A stretch of DNA of 64,000 bases from Effrenium voratum (Eukaryota > Sar > Dinophyceae > Suessiales > Symbiodiniaceae), in the NCBI GenBank assembly GCA_963377175.1, contig CAUJNA010001452.1, forward strand, positions 7,501-71,500, read 5' to 3'. The translations under genes were made by a program, and so were the position numbers. The notes beneath the pieces are model-generated. The model saw nothing but the letters and a program-made list of their open reading frames with translations. It did no database searches and was not told the DNA's origin. Within the stretch, counting starts at the first letter, position 1; every line of letters begins with the position of its first letter. Shown here one piece after another: positions 44,296-54,975 of the stretch.

Positions 44296-45172
44296 TCACT
44301 GCATCCGCTCATTTGCAGGTGTTGCCGGGGGCCCAATTGCGTTGCCACTTCCAGCGCAGGAAAGTGCAACAGACTCCTCTGGCGCGCAAAACACGTCATC
44401 TCCCGTTACCATTGAACACTGCACCACGCTGCTCTCTTGCCCCGAGCAAGCCAACTCTGCTACTTCTGGCGCTGTGCCGCCACAGAGCCCAGCAGACTGG
44501 CAACCAGCAAAGCTTGAGGACCCGCTGAACTGCATTTGCTTGCAAGCCACAGCTGCAGCCCCACTGGTGAACCCAACTTTGCACACCGGAGCCCAAGCAC
44601 TCTTGGCCGCCAAATACATCTCCAGCCGGCCGGCCTCCTGCGGCAAAGCGGGCGCGCCATTTCTATCAAGCAGGCGAAGCTCGCCGTTGACAAACGGCGC
44701 AGCGGTGTCAAGACCGCAGAAAACAATTGAATCGCTGCTGTGGCTGACGCACGCCTCATCAGCGTCTTCAAACTCACATTCACTCAAGCTCATCTCTGCC
44801 CCCCCACACTTCAAATTTTTCACGGCCACTGCAGAACCGCTGGCCCCGCAGTGGCTCTGGCCCCCGTACTGGCCGCACGGGGTGGAAGAAACAACGCCAA
44901 AGTCAAAGCCCAACTGTCTGCAAGCAACGTGGGCCGCAGCACTGTTCATGCCACACACAGACCCGTACTCCCCGCCACTTGTCTGCAGCTCCAGCAGGCC
45001 AGCATGGGCGGCGGCTCCAGATGGGCCAACTATTCGTGTAGGGGCAGACGCTGCGTGACACTGCGCCTCTCGCCAACGCTCAACACATTGTCCGTGCAAC
45101 TGCAGAAGCCCCTGCCTGCTGCCCGAGCAGCAGCAAACATTGGCCGGTGGCAGCAAAACGAAACCAAGTCAT
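44296..45172 (-). CDS. Secreted double-SRCR protein, copy 3
   Basis: 275 residues. The intron (45,109-45,061) is 49 nt, one base shorter than in copies 1 and 2, while both exons keep their length and frame. This single-base loss confined to the intron is direct comparative evidence for splicing. The spacer to copy 2 is 191 bp. SRCR cysteines are all conserved. Confidence 0.85.
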
Positions 45173-45362
45173 GGTCGTCAGGCTTGTTTTGCGACACTTC
45201 AATAACGCTTTGCGGCTCTGCTCAAGCTCTGTCAACGCACGCGCACGCCTGGCAGGTACACCCGCATCAACACTCACTTGCGGCACTGCGCGCAGCCTTC
45301 TCTCAGCCGCACACGCCATAGCAACACTGGTTGCGATCAAGCCATCTTAGCACGTCTTCAGC

Positions 45363-46240
45363 TCACAGCACACGCTCATTTGCAGGTGTTGCTGGGGGCC
45401 CAATGGCGTTGCCACTTCCAGCGCAGGAAAGTGCAACAGACTCCTCTGGCGCGCAAAACACATCATCTCCCGTTGCCATTGAACACTGCACCACGCTGCT
45501 CTCTTGCCCCGAGCAAGCCAACTCTGCTACTTCTGGCGCTGTGCCGCCACAGAGCCCAGCAGACTGGCAACCAGCAAAGCTTGAGGACCCGCTGAACTGC
45601 ATTTGCTTGCAAGCCACAGCTGCAGCCCCACTGGTGAACCCAACTTTGCACACCGGAGCCCAAGCACTCTTGGCCGCCAAATACATCTCCAGCCGGCCTG
45701 CCTCCTGCGGCAAAGCGGGCGCGCCGTTTCTATCAAGCAGGCGAAGCTCGCCGTTGACAAACGGCGCAGCGGTGTCAAGACCGCAGAAAACAATTGAATC
45801 GCTGCTGTGGCTGAAGCACGCCTCATCAGCGTCTTCGAACTCACATTCACTCAAGCTCATCTCTGCCCCCCCACACTTCAAATTTTTCACGGCCACTGCA
45901 GAACCGCTGGCCCCGCAGTGGCTCTGGCCCCCGTACTGGCCGCACGGGGTGGAAGAAACAACGCCAAAGTCAAAGCCCAACTGTCTGCAAGCAACGTGGG
46001 CCGCAGCACTGTTCATGCCACACACAGACCCATATTCCCCGCCACTTGTCTGCAGCTCCAGCAGGCCAGCATGGGAGGCTGCGCCTGACACGGCAACAAT
46101 TCGCACGGGCGTGGCGCTGCAAGAAGCCTGTCGCCACATTCAGGCCACGCACACCCTTGACTCCACACTGCAAAAGCCTTTGCCTTCTGCGCAAGCAGCA
46201 GCAAACATTGGCCAGCAACAGCAAAGCGAAACGCGGTCAT
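45363..46240 (-). CDS. Secreted double-SRCR protein, copy 4 (most diverged)
   Basis: First gene of the SRCR array in transcription order. Exon 1 differs (M-T-A-F-R-F-A-V-A-G-Q-C-L-L-L-L-A-Q-K-A-K) but has the same 63-nt length, and the intron at 46,177-46,128 is again 50 nt with a GC donor. The linker before domain 1 is diverged, whereas both SRCR domains are nearly identical to the other copies, suggesting gene conversion or recent duplication of the domain part. Length 275 residues. Confidence 0.85.
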
Positions 46241-46609
46241 AGCTATTGTCTTGACGCGCAAACAAACTTGCGGCTGGCTCAATCTCACACCAGTACTTAC
46301 CTCTTCTTTTGAGCAAGCAGGCCTGACCCGCCAAGCAGCAATGGTAGAAGCGTTCAGTTCACTCCGCAATTCAAGGCTGCGTTGCTCAACACTGCGCCCG
46401 TTTTTCTGCAACGAATCAGCAACCGGGTGCCCGAGCGCAACCCGCAGCGCTTCCAACGATCCAAGAAGGCTGTTTGTGAGAGGGAACCCAAACCAATGCC
46501 CGGGGCTGCCCAGCTGAGAACACGGCGGGCCCTTTTGCAATGGTAGGCGCAACAACAGTCCTGTAAGAGGAGCCTCCTCAGAGACTGCCAGGCTGCACTT
46601 GGCCCCCCA

Positions 46610-46830
46610 ACTTCGTAGGTAATTTACCTCCAACTTTTGTGCAATTTACCCCCAATTTTGTCGGTAATTTACCGCCAATTTTGCGTGTTATTTACCACCA
46701 ATTTTGTTGGCTATTTACCCCCAATTTTCTGTGTCGTTTGAAGAAATTTTGCTGGTTATTTACCCCCAGTCCGTAATTTACTCTTAACATTTCTCCCAAT
46801 TTGCCAAACGTCCTCCTAATACGTCCTACG

Positions 46831-46860
<30 letters not shown>
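46610..46860. repeat. ATTTACCCCCAATTTTG satellite and AC microsatellite
   Basis: About six copies of a 25-31 base unit (ATTTACCCCCAATTTTGT plus variable end) at 46,612-46,790, then a (CA)n run at 46,832-46,859. It lies directly upstream of the SRCR array. Confidence 0.8.
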
Positions 46861-46861
<1 letters not shown>

Positions 46862-46879
46862 TTCACCTTAGTTTGCTCA

Positions 46880-48180
46880 CAATTTCTCGCCAGTTTCGGG
46901 GTGAACGTTCTGCAAAATTAGAGTAAATGTTGCGAGTCGGGAAGCCTGCGCAGCCCCTCCTCGCCCGCGTAAAGAAGGCCATTTATTAATGGGGGCATGC
47001 GTTAAGGCTTTTCTATTCACAAGGCGGTCTCTCTTTGGAGCGACGCCAAGCATAAGATGAGGCAAGTGCGAGCAAGGCAAGGTTACGCCGCGCGGCTGCG
47101 GGTGTTTGGCACAAGCGCTTGGTCTTTGGTGCGTTGCGCCAAGCGTTTACCAGGGCAAGGTCGCGTTGGCGGCGGCAGCTCACAGCTGCACGTCGGTTCC
47201 AACAACAGAGCGCAACACGGAGAAGAGGCCCGTGCCCTGCAAGTGCGGCAACAGCTCCGAGCCCAAGGCCACCGTGGAGTTTGACCTCTTCGGACGCCTC
47301 CTGGGGCGCTTGCTCACCACCAGCAATCACAGAGGCCCGTTTCGCGCGTCGCCAAAATCGCCTTGCGTTTGGTTGCCAGTTGCAGGTGCCAGGAGGACCC
47401 CTTGCCACGCGCTGCCCTTTGCGCGAGCAAGGCCAGCGTTTGCTAGCTCGCCCTTGCAAGGCCAACTGAAATGACACAACGCCGCAATCCTTGATTTTTC
47501 AGCTAGCGAGAAGTCAGAAAAGTCCAAGACAGGGGCACACTCTCCCAAGTAGGCTGGCGTCGCAACGCAAATGCCTCAAAAAGATAGCTCGCAAACAACA
47601 CGTGCCAAGCAGGTTAAAGTAAACCACTGGTCCTTGGATATCATCCCACCCCTGTTCATCAGCACACTTCTCCAACACTGAGGCGGGCAAGACGGCGCAA
47701 CCTTGCCTGCGGGCAGCTTGAGTAATCCTTCAAGCATGCCTTCGCGCACGGGAAATGCGCATCGCACCTGCGTTTTAAAGCGGCCAAATTCAACGGCGTC
47801 AGCACCTAACGCACCTCCACGCAAATTCCTGCGGAAGCATGTCGAAGCGCATCGCGTTTCCGGAGCACGAGAGGGCAAGAAGCCTCTTTCTGCTGCCAGC
47901 TCCAACCTTTCAGGTCCACCGCTGCGCACAAACCTGCGACGATCAGCTCTTCCTTGCGCTTTACTTGCGCGCGTCAACAACCTGTGTAATCGTCTGGCGG
48001 CACACATTGCCCAGCTTGCCCTTGGCCCCACTTTCGCGGGCATTGCGACATGTCTCTAGGACATCCGCCGAGAAGCAACTGCCTGCGCGCAACTCAACTT
48101 TCCCACGCCCTGGGCAACACCAGAAAGACCAGCCTGCGCGCAGCCCAAAGCACAGCGTTCCTCACGTCATCCTGTAAAGC
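46880..48180. other. No confident gene model
   Basis: A minus-strand open stretch, 48,043-47,576, has a protein-like half (A-V-E-F-G-R-F-K-T-Q-V-R-C-A-F-P-V-R-E-G) and could be an exon. Nothing else recognised. Confidence 0.35.
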
Positions 48181-48184
48181 TGCT

Positions 48185-48515
48185 ACTTCATCTTGCTCCA
48201 ATAAGCCTGCTCAAGCGCAGCACTAGCAAACTTGTTCACACCCAGCTTGGCGAGCCCTGACCTCCTTCGACTTGTTTCCGAGCTGCCGCTTTGAGTTTGC
48301 TCAGGTTTTCTTCTTCGGACACATCGGGCTGCTCAACGCTTTCCTGTCGCTTCCGCACGCTGTTTGCAATTGCACCAATGCCCTGCACACGCAGCACTCC
48401 GCAGCTCTCTCACAAGTTGCCTGAGCGTTGCCTCTGGAAATGCGGGCTCGGCTCGGCACAGGTGAAGCGCGCTGAACACAGCTAGAATGGAGGCAGCAAA
48501 GTGAACAAACGCCAT
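48185..48515 (-). CDS. Small secreted protein, 93 residues
   Basis: Exon 1 (48,515-48,432) encodes M-A-F-V-H-F-A-A-S-I-L-A-V-F-S-A-L-H-L-C-R-A-style signal peptide followed by E-P-A-F-P-E. A GC-AG intron at 48,431-48,383 (49 nt, phase 0) joins it to G-I-G-A-I-A-N-S-V-R-K-R-Q-E-S-V-E-Q and a charged helical region that stays open to the TAG at 48,185. Without splicing the frame stops after 60 codons. No domain is recognised. It resembles the other small secreted genes of the cluster in architecture, not in sequence. Confidence 0.55.
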
Positions 48516-48539
48516 GCCCGCGAAAAAACGTTAACTTGA

Positions 48540-49940
48540 CCTCTGAAAGGGGCTGTGTTGGCAGGGCTCTTTCTGGCTTTGACCCTTTTCAGGTGCGCCA
48601 AGCAGGTTGAAAAAGGGCTTCTGCTTGGCTTTGGTCAAGTTTGTAAGTTTCGGGAAACACGAGCAAACTTATGACGGTTTGCCTTCTGAGGAAGATTTTG
48701 TAGCAGCTCGCTTCTGCGGTTTGCGCTTGAGCTTGAAAAGGATTTTTCGATTCTGCGGAGACTGGGAGAACCCGCTTTGCTCCAGCCTGGAGCCGGGGTT
48801 CATTTTTTCCCCTTCCACGCTCTAGTTTGAGTTTGGGCAGCGATGGTTTCTTCGCAGCTCACTCCTTTCAATATCGGGGCACTCTTCAATGGGGCCCAGG
48901 AACAAGCAGAACACTTTTTTTGGGCGATGATGGAATTGAAGGGCCCAGGGGCCCCACCTGTCAGCTCAGAACAGTTCAACCACGGGGGCGCGCACTCTTG
49001 GAGCCATGAAAACAAAGACAAGATCAACCCGAAACGGCGATTGCCCCAATCTAGAGAGTGTGGCGGTGCTTTCGCGAGCTACAGCACAACCAGAACAAGC
49101 AAGCTGCTGCTGGAGCAACATCGCATAGCTGCGCAGCGTGCGCTCCCTTCGCGGGGGGCGACCTGCAAAGCAGCAGGTCAGCCCCGCAAGCAAAGCCTAC
49201 CCTGTGTCACCAAGTTGGCTGCACAGCTGCGCAAAGCAATGTTTGCGGCTAGCGCAGGCGGACTGCACCGCCCTTGTCTCGCGTTGCGCGCCGTGTTCTC
49301 GTTGCGCCTGCCATCCTAGGAAGACGGCGCTCGCATGGCAAGACCTCAAAGCGCTTTTTTATCAGCACAGGGGCCCTGTTCGGCTAACGCCCGCGGGCAA
49401 GCCTTTTTCAAGCGCTGCCTGGCGCTGTTTTGTTGTAAGCCACTTGCTTGTAAGCTTGCTGCAGCTTCTCCTTCACCATCTCAATCTGCCCCTGTGTCAC
49501 TGCGCACCTGGGCAACAACGCTCACGCGCGCAACATATTGCGCGGCAGTTCGCACCTACGACTCTGCCATCCTCGGCCACTGGACCTTGCACACTTGGTT
49601 CGGCAAGTTGCCCGCGCGTGTCCGGCGGCTGCGGTTTGTCTCCCCGCGGCCAAGCGACGCCACACTGCCATCAACAACAGCTCTTAGACACAGGGCTTGC
49701 TGGAACAACACTTCCAGGCCATGGCAGCAAACTCCTTTCTTCCGATGGACGCTAAAGCGGAGCCAGAAATCAACGGTCTGCAAGGCCCTGGGCGCACGGT
49801 TTCGCAACAACGACGCGCTTCCCTCACGCAACCTGCCTTCATAAGTTGAGCCGTAGCAATGCGCTGACACAACACGCAATGCGGGGGCACATGCAATCAA
49901 AAAAATGGATTTGCTTACGAACAAGCTCTCCGACAGCCAT
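48540..49940. other. No confident gene model
   Basis: Overlapping frames on both strands. Minus-strand pieces at 49,027-48,800 and 49,951-49,556 (V-D-F-W-L-R-F-S-V-H, then C-C-H-G-L-E-V-L-F-Q-Q) might be exons of the gene represented by the next entry, but no junctions could be confirmed. Confidence 0.35.
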
Positions 49941-49960
49941 CCAGCCTGCAAACTCTGCGC

Positions 49961-50560
49961 CTAATGACAATTTGTCAACCTTCGCCCGGTCATGCTCTTG
50001 CCTGCAGGACATGGGGAGGATTGGAAAGGCTCGTCGTTCAGCCCGCTCTGCTTCACACAGAAGTCCACGCCGCACCGCTCTGCAAACTCCTGAACAAGCT
50101 CAGCACTTGCTGGGTTCGCAAGCTTTGCGCCTTGCCTTTCTTGCAGCCGGCTTGTCACTTTCCAAAGCGAAGGACACTGTAGTTTCACATGGGCCTTTCT
50201 CCAGTGAGCACACAACAAATTCCCGCTCCCCTTCTCTTCCAAGCTGACCGGTGTATTGGCCCGGACTTTTTGTCGGCGCATGACAAGTAGCGGCATCATC
50301 AACGGCCCAACCCTGAAGCTTTCGCGCGACATTGAGTCTACAAGACAACTAGTTTCACCGTTGGGCATAGTTGATCGAAGTCCGACTTGCACAGGCTGCT
50401 GCAAGGCCACGTCAAGCCACACCTCACTGCCATCTCCTAGCCAAGTTCGGGCAACGGGCGCAAGCAAAACTGAGAGTAGGGAAGCCTGGTGCGAGGTCAC
50501 ATCGTTGCCGACAGCAAGTGTGTCAGGGCAGTCGCCTTTGTACCAGCTCGGAGCTTTGCA
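49961..50560 (-). CDS. Exon region of an unidentified secreted-type protein (partial)
   Basis: The frame is open upstream of its first ATG: from about 50,556 it reads L-C-K-A-P-S-W-Y-K-G-D-C-P-D-T-L-A-V, then W-L-G-D-G-S-E-V-W-L-D-V-A-L-Q-Q-P-V-Q-V and, further on, A-S-A-E-L-V-Q-E-F-A-E-R-C-G-V-D-F-C-V-K. Paired cysteines and alternating hydrophobic strands suggest an extracellular beta-rich domain, but I cannot name it. The middle (about 50,250-50,190) reads less well and may hide an intron. The start is not found. Confidence 0.4.
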   Translation of the reverse strand, partial: CKAPSWYKGDCPDTLAVGNDVTSHQASLLSVLLAPVARTWLGDGSEVWLDVALQQPVQVGLRSTMPNGETSCLVDSMSRESFRVGPLMMPLLVMRRQKVRANTPVSLEEKGSGNLLCAHWRKAHVKLQCPSLWKVTSRLQERQGAKLANPASAELVQEFAERCGVDFCVKQSGLNDEPFQSSPCPAGKSMTGRRLTNCH

Positions 50561-50599
50561 AAGCCCTACGCTACATACTCATGAGTACGCTGATTGCTG

Positions 50600-52390
50600 C
50601 GCTTTCTCACGCGTCGCCCTCATTTATCGGCGACCAGAAAAGCGGGCAAGGTTGGGCAAAGTCCTGCACCACCATCTTTCCAAGCTGTTGTACCCGTAAC
50701 TTCTCAAGAACCTGGAGGCAGCGATCCTTGCAAGGCCCTGCGCGTCCCACTCTCAAACAACATGGACGCAAGGCGCCACGACAAGGGACGCGCATATCAC
50801 GTTGCACCTGCGCCAAGTGACGCGCAGTGGCCAAAAAAGGCCACTCCAAAAGAAACCCTTACTCGTTTTCCACGACCTGCAAGAGCGACAACAGGAAGGG
50901 GCAAGGTGCTCCGCGAAGGATGCACCTTTTTTTCGTCGTCTCTAAGACTGCCCCAGCCAGCTTGTTGCAGACTGCACTGGCCAGCGTACGATGTTGGGCC
51001 GAAGCATGTGCCGTTCACGACTGTTTGCCACCCCTGCAAACGCTGCAGTCAAACCTCAGCGTTGCGACACACCCATTGCCTGCGGGCACCCTTCATAATC
51101 ACGGTCGCATGAAGATGCGACACATTGGTTCAGCAACAAAGCCAAGCAAACGGCAACAAGGCGTCTGCAGCTCATGGTCACACAGCCAACAACACAGCAG
51201 CCTTAGTACTGACTTTTCTGCGGCGCGAACCAGCACTGCAACAGCGCAAGCATGGAAGGCAGCTCAAGGCAAGAGTGGAAGAGAGGAGTGCGCTTGTTTC
51301 ACTCTTATTGTCTGTCACCCCTACCTTGACCATGCGCAGCTTGAAGTCACAACAAGGCCACCATTGCTTGCCTGCAAACAACGCCTACAATTGGCCTTTG
51401 AAGCTGCACGCATCATGGCGTGCGGAGAGAGCTTTCTTTGAACACATTGCAGGGCCGCAGCAGGAAAGACGGTGCCAGGAACTATCCTGGACTACGCTCT
51501 CTATCTCCAGCAAAGGGAATCTCAGCCAAGAGTCATAAAACACAGCAGGCAATGGCTGCCAAGGCAAATCCCGGAGCTGGGTCTTCTCCAGGCATTCTTC
51601 AGGTAGAGGACGTTCTTTCGCTTGAAGAGGTTGAGGACCCTCCCATCCAGGCAAGTCAGAAGGCGAGCAAGCTTGCCTGCCAAGCGCGCCCCCCTAGCGC
51701 AAGCCTTGTACAAGCAGCGCGCAAACGCTTTTCTTTATCCACCGCAAGCGGGAAAGCAAGTGGGAGAAAATCCAGGGCAGCAGGGGTGGGGGGCACAAGA
51801 TGCGCAGCGTTGGCACAAACCGTGCTGCGCCGTCGACAGCTGCACTTTGGGCGTTTTCAGCCGCACGGAAAGCACAAACAGGCTGCGGGCTCATCGGCGC
51901 GCGTCAAGCACATCGGGCAAACCAACCTGCGACCCAAGCGCGAAAGACAAAGGCTGGGCTAGCCAGCTGGGCCAGCGCAGCAGAGGCTTGGCCACTTACA
52001 GGGAGGGTGGGAGCAAAACTTTACGGCTCAACGCCTTCCTAACAAGTTGAGCTGGACAAGCTCTGAGATGCTTGCCAATGCAGCTTTGGCCTTGGCAAAG
52101 CGCACAAGCAAAATGTCTCACGCCAGAGAACAGGTTGCCAGCCACCGGCACACACTTGAAGAAATGCTGCGCAGGCACAGCTCTCTTCTTTTTCTAGGAA
52201 CGATAGGTGTTACAAGGGGGGCCCAAGCCAACTGCATGCAGCAACAGGCATGGGCCACCAACCCCCTTCACCTCTTCATAAGCAACCGAGCAACGCAAGG
52301 CATCCCTACTTTTGCATCAGCACGCGACACAACTAGCACGAGTCGCAAGAAGCGTTTGCATGGAACGCGCTCAGCCCAAGCGTTCATTTT
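50600..52390. other. No confident gene; dispersed repeat at 52,185-52,275
   Basis: Overlapping frames only. A minus-strand stretch at about 51,530-51,385 (L-E-I-E-S-V-V-Q-D-S-S-W-H-R-L-S-C-C) may be an exon. The repeat GATAGGTGTTACAAGGGGGG with CAGGCATGGGCCACCAACCC is shared with 41,565-41,660. Confidence 0.35.
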
Positions 52391-52394
52391 CATG

Positions 52395-53098
52395 TCACAG
52401 CATAAGCGGCCCGCTTGCACGAGAGACCGCGCGCTCTTCCGGCTGAACAACACTGGGCACCGCAGCCGTAACCCAACCAGGCAAGCCACGCACAACCATC
52501 ATTGTCTCTGCGCCGCACAAGTAGGCTGTGTTTTCTGCCGCGTCTGGCCGAGCTGCGAGTGAGAAGAAAGAGAAATGCGTGCAACCCTGCGTCGCGCGGC
52601 ACGCCCGCGCTGCATCAGAGACGGCGTCAACTTTGAAGGTGCCCAGAGACTGATGTGGTTCGCACACTGCTTGCGTGTTCGGGAAAACGTTGAAGTCACG
52701 CGAAGACAGCAAGCTGTCTTCGCGCACACCAACAACCATCCCCTGAGCATCAGCCCCAGCCTGTCACTTGCAACGAGATCACACGCAACCTTCACGTGCC
52801 ACAGCAGCCCAGCCTCGAAATCTGGAGAAAACCCATGACAAACGCGCACTGCGCTTCTTGGCGGCGCAGACCAGACGAAGTAAGTGCAGGACGGGTCCTG
52901 CAGTCTGCCACGGCGCTTCTCTCGACAAAGAAAGGCAACTCACACCGTTGAACAAAGATGCTGCGCTCTGTCGAAATCGACACCGAGATGCGTGAAACCC
53001 TCGCAGGACGCGTTGAGATCCGGCAACAGCAGGAAACCAGGCGGCTGCGCCCAGGCCACGCTGGCTGCAGTGACGAGCATAACCAAGCAACACAGCAT
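52395..53098 (-). CDS. Secreted protein with two PAN/apple-like domains
   Basis: ATG at 53,098 starts M-L-C-C-L-V-M-L-V-T-A-A-S-V-A-W-A, a strong signal peptide. Exon 1 ends ...D-F-D-R-A-Q-H-L-C-S-T; a GT-AG intron at 52,945-52,898 (48 nt) joins it to D-P-S-C-T-Y-F-V-W-S and R-V-C-H-G-F-S-P, completing a first PAN-like module. A second short intron is needed between about 52,775 and 52,730. The next exon holds A-A-R-A-C-R-A-T-Q-G-C-T-H-F-S-F-F, Y-L-C-G-A-E and G-L-P-G-W-V-T-A, a second PAN-like module, ending at 52,395. PAN domains bind carbohydrate or protein outside the cell. Assignment is by motif. Confidence 0.55.
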
Positions 53099-53099
53099 G

Positions 53100-53715
53100 A
53101 CGCAAGGCGACGTCTGTCGCGAACTCTTGACTTGGCTTTGCGCGCTTGCAGCCAACTCAACTCAACGATCGGACGAGCAAAAGAACGAGCCTCATCGCGC
53201 GCCCAGTTTTCTCCATCTCGCGCACAACCAAGCCCGGCAAAGCTGTTTGCCGTCGTCAAGCCCCTATCAATATAGTTTGCATGGCCAGAGCAAGCCGCAT
53301 GCTTGGCTTACAGCAACTTTCTGCTGGGCCGAGAACTTGGAAAACCTAGCCCGCACACTGCACCGTCCGCGGTACATTGTTGGCGCCTCGTGCAAACATC
53401 TGTGTGGACAGGGCACAACGTTAGTTGCGTAAGGTCGTACTGTGCAGAATCCAGCTGAGTCTAGACTCCAACCTCACGCACAAGCGTTAGCCTTCGCAAC
53501 CTGACAAGCTAAGCTGACCAAGCCTGACGGGCACGCGCTGCTGTAGTCCACAGCACAAGATTGCGAAACAGGCAATCGAAATGATTTTGCGTGCGCTGGC
53601 ACTGTCGCTTCTCCCGCGCAGGGGTAACTGGCTTGGCAAGTAATCGCGAGCTGTATTTTTTCCCGGGGTGATAGATTGCCTTCCACAGCACAGGCTCGCT
53701 CACCTCTTCGCCTTG
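53100..53715. other. Intergenic, no gene seen
   Basis: Spacer upstream of the PAN-like gene. Short frames only, without recognisable domain. Confidence 0.4.
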
Positions 53716-54231
53716 CTAAAGCTTGCTGGAAACATACCAAAATTTATCTGAGACGGGCATCGCCGCGTTGGAAAATGGTTCTCTGGCGCCAGACACAAGC
53801 CGCTCGCTCCATCCGCTTCGCTCCATCCTGCTCCAAGTTTGCACATGCTTGCGCCCCCCCACCAAAATCTTGGGACAGCCGTCTGGGCATAAGCTCGACA
53901 CATCCTGGCTAGACTCAACTCGCCGCGCACAACCAAAAAGCAGCTGACGCACCCGCTCGCAGCCCACGCCCTGCTGCTCCATTTCAACATCAATGAGTCT
54001 CACCAACGTGTCCTGGTCCACCTGCCCACCAATTGCCAAGGCTTGCTCTTTGTGCCTCGATGGCCTCGCTAAACTTACTTCTGGGTAGCGCTGGCGTAAC
54101 GAATGAAGCACATCCTGGCATTCACAGACAGACTTAACATCCGGCAAGTGTTTCCAGGGCATAGAAGTCACTGAAGCCACATTCGCATACGCCATCCGCG
54201 CCAACATGAGATAGGCACCAAGCCAAAACAT
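53716..54231 (-). CDS. Putative secreted protein, 171 residues
   Basis: Open from the ATG at 54,231 to the stop at 53,716. The N-terminus M-F-W-L-G-A-Y-L-M-L-A-R-M-A-Y-A is signal-peptide-like. It then has C-E-C-Q-D-V-L-H-S-L-R-Q-R-Y-P, L-V-R-L-I-D-V-E-M-E-Q-Q, C-E-R-V-R-Q-L-L-F-G-C and L-C-P-D-G-C-P-K-I-L. The regular cysteines and helices suggest a small disulphide-bonded fold. The last 45 residues are less convincing, and an alternative short intron near 53,860 would change the C-terminus. Family unknown. Confidence 0.5.
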   Translation of the reverse strand: MFWLGAYLMLARMAYANVASVTSMPWKHLPDVKSVCECQDVLHSLRQRYPEVSLARPSRHKEQALAIGGQVDQDTLVRLIDVEMEQQGVGCERVRQLLFGCARRVESSQDVSSLCPDGCPKILVGGRKHVQTWSRMERSGWSERLVSGAREPFSNAAMPVSDKFWYVSSKL

Positions 54232-54719
54232 GCCCGAAACAAAACGTTAGCCTTTCTAGCGCTCACAACGACACCCTTCTCCAAGCAACAGCAACCACTC
54301 AACATTCCTAATACAAACATGGGAACCAGCAAAAGAACCTCGAGCCAGCAACCCGCACCCCCTTTCACAAGCAATCAGACATGGTCGGCTGTGTGAAAAA
54401 AACTCGGGACCCGCACGCAGAGGAACACAACCAGCTCTCCAACCAAAGTTCAAGCCCCTCAACAAGCGGCACACGCAGATCATCTAACCACCAAGCATGT
54501 TTGTTTTTTTTACAGTCGTGTGGCTGGAAGCCTGGAAGCGCGTGGGCTGCAGCCAAGCAACTCTTGGCGGGCACCCCACAACCACAGTTACTGCTCAAGA
54601 ATGTTTAGAGGCCACGCGTGGGAACCATGCAAGGTGCCCCGAGATGAAGCCTGGCTCAGTGAGGCTAACACGGACCCCTGCGACTGTGCGTGCTGCGCAT
54701 GATGCAGTACGAACGGCGC

Positions 54720-54975
54720 TCACTCACCTTCTCACAAGTAACATACACCACCTGGCCCAACCCTTGCACTAAACAGCGTCTCCGTGAAGCTGGGCTTCCT
54801 CAAAGTTGCCGCCGTCCGAAAGAGTTGCTGGAGAACACAACGTCGCAAACAAGAAAAGCTCCGCAGCAGACAGCACCGACACCACCTTGTCTGAGCCAAC
54901 TGCGTCTGCGCAAGCACGGCGCCACTTGGGGCTGCAACTAGACCCGCCGAACACGGCCATGAACTTGGACACGCC
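54720..54975 (-). pseudogene. Relic of a discoidin-ricin gene
   Basis: Directly downstream of copy 1, the minus strand reads S-D-G-G-N-F-E-E-A-Q and, in another frame, S-F-T-E-T-L-F-S-A. These match S-A-D-G-G-N-F-E-E-A and S-F-E-E-T-V-M-F-A of the discoidin domain at the right spacing. The remainder is lost. Confidence 0.5.

Larger units (their letters stand above)
42158..46240 (-). repeat. Four-unit tandem array, unit about 1,069 bp
   Basis: Unit offsets between stops are 1,069, 1,069 and 1,067 bp. Each unit is one gene plus a spacer of 190-191 bp. Copies 1-3 are nearly identical throughout; copy 4 diverges at its 5' end and a decayed 5' piece lies beyond copy 1. Confidence 0.9.

Noticed and set aside
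42204..46242. Long plus-strand open frames (up to 328 residues) across the SRCR array
   Set aside because: They are antisense to SRCR domains whose cysteine pattern is unmistakable on the minus strand, and they have no domain or signal peptide.
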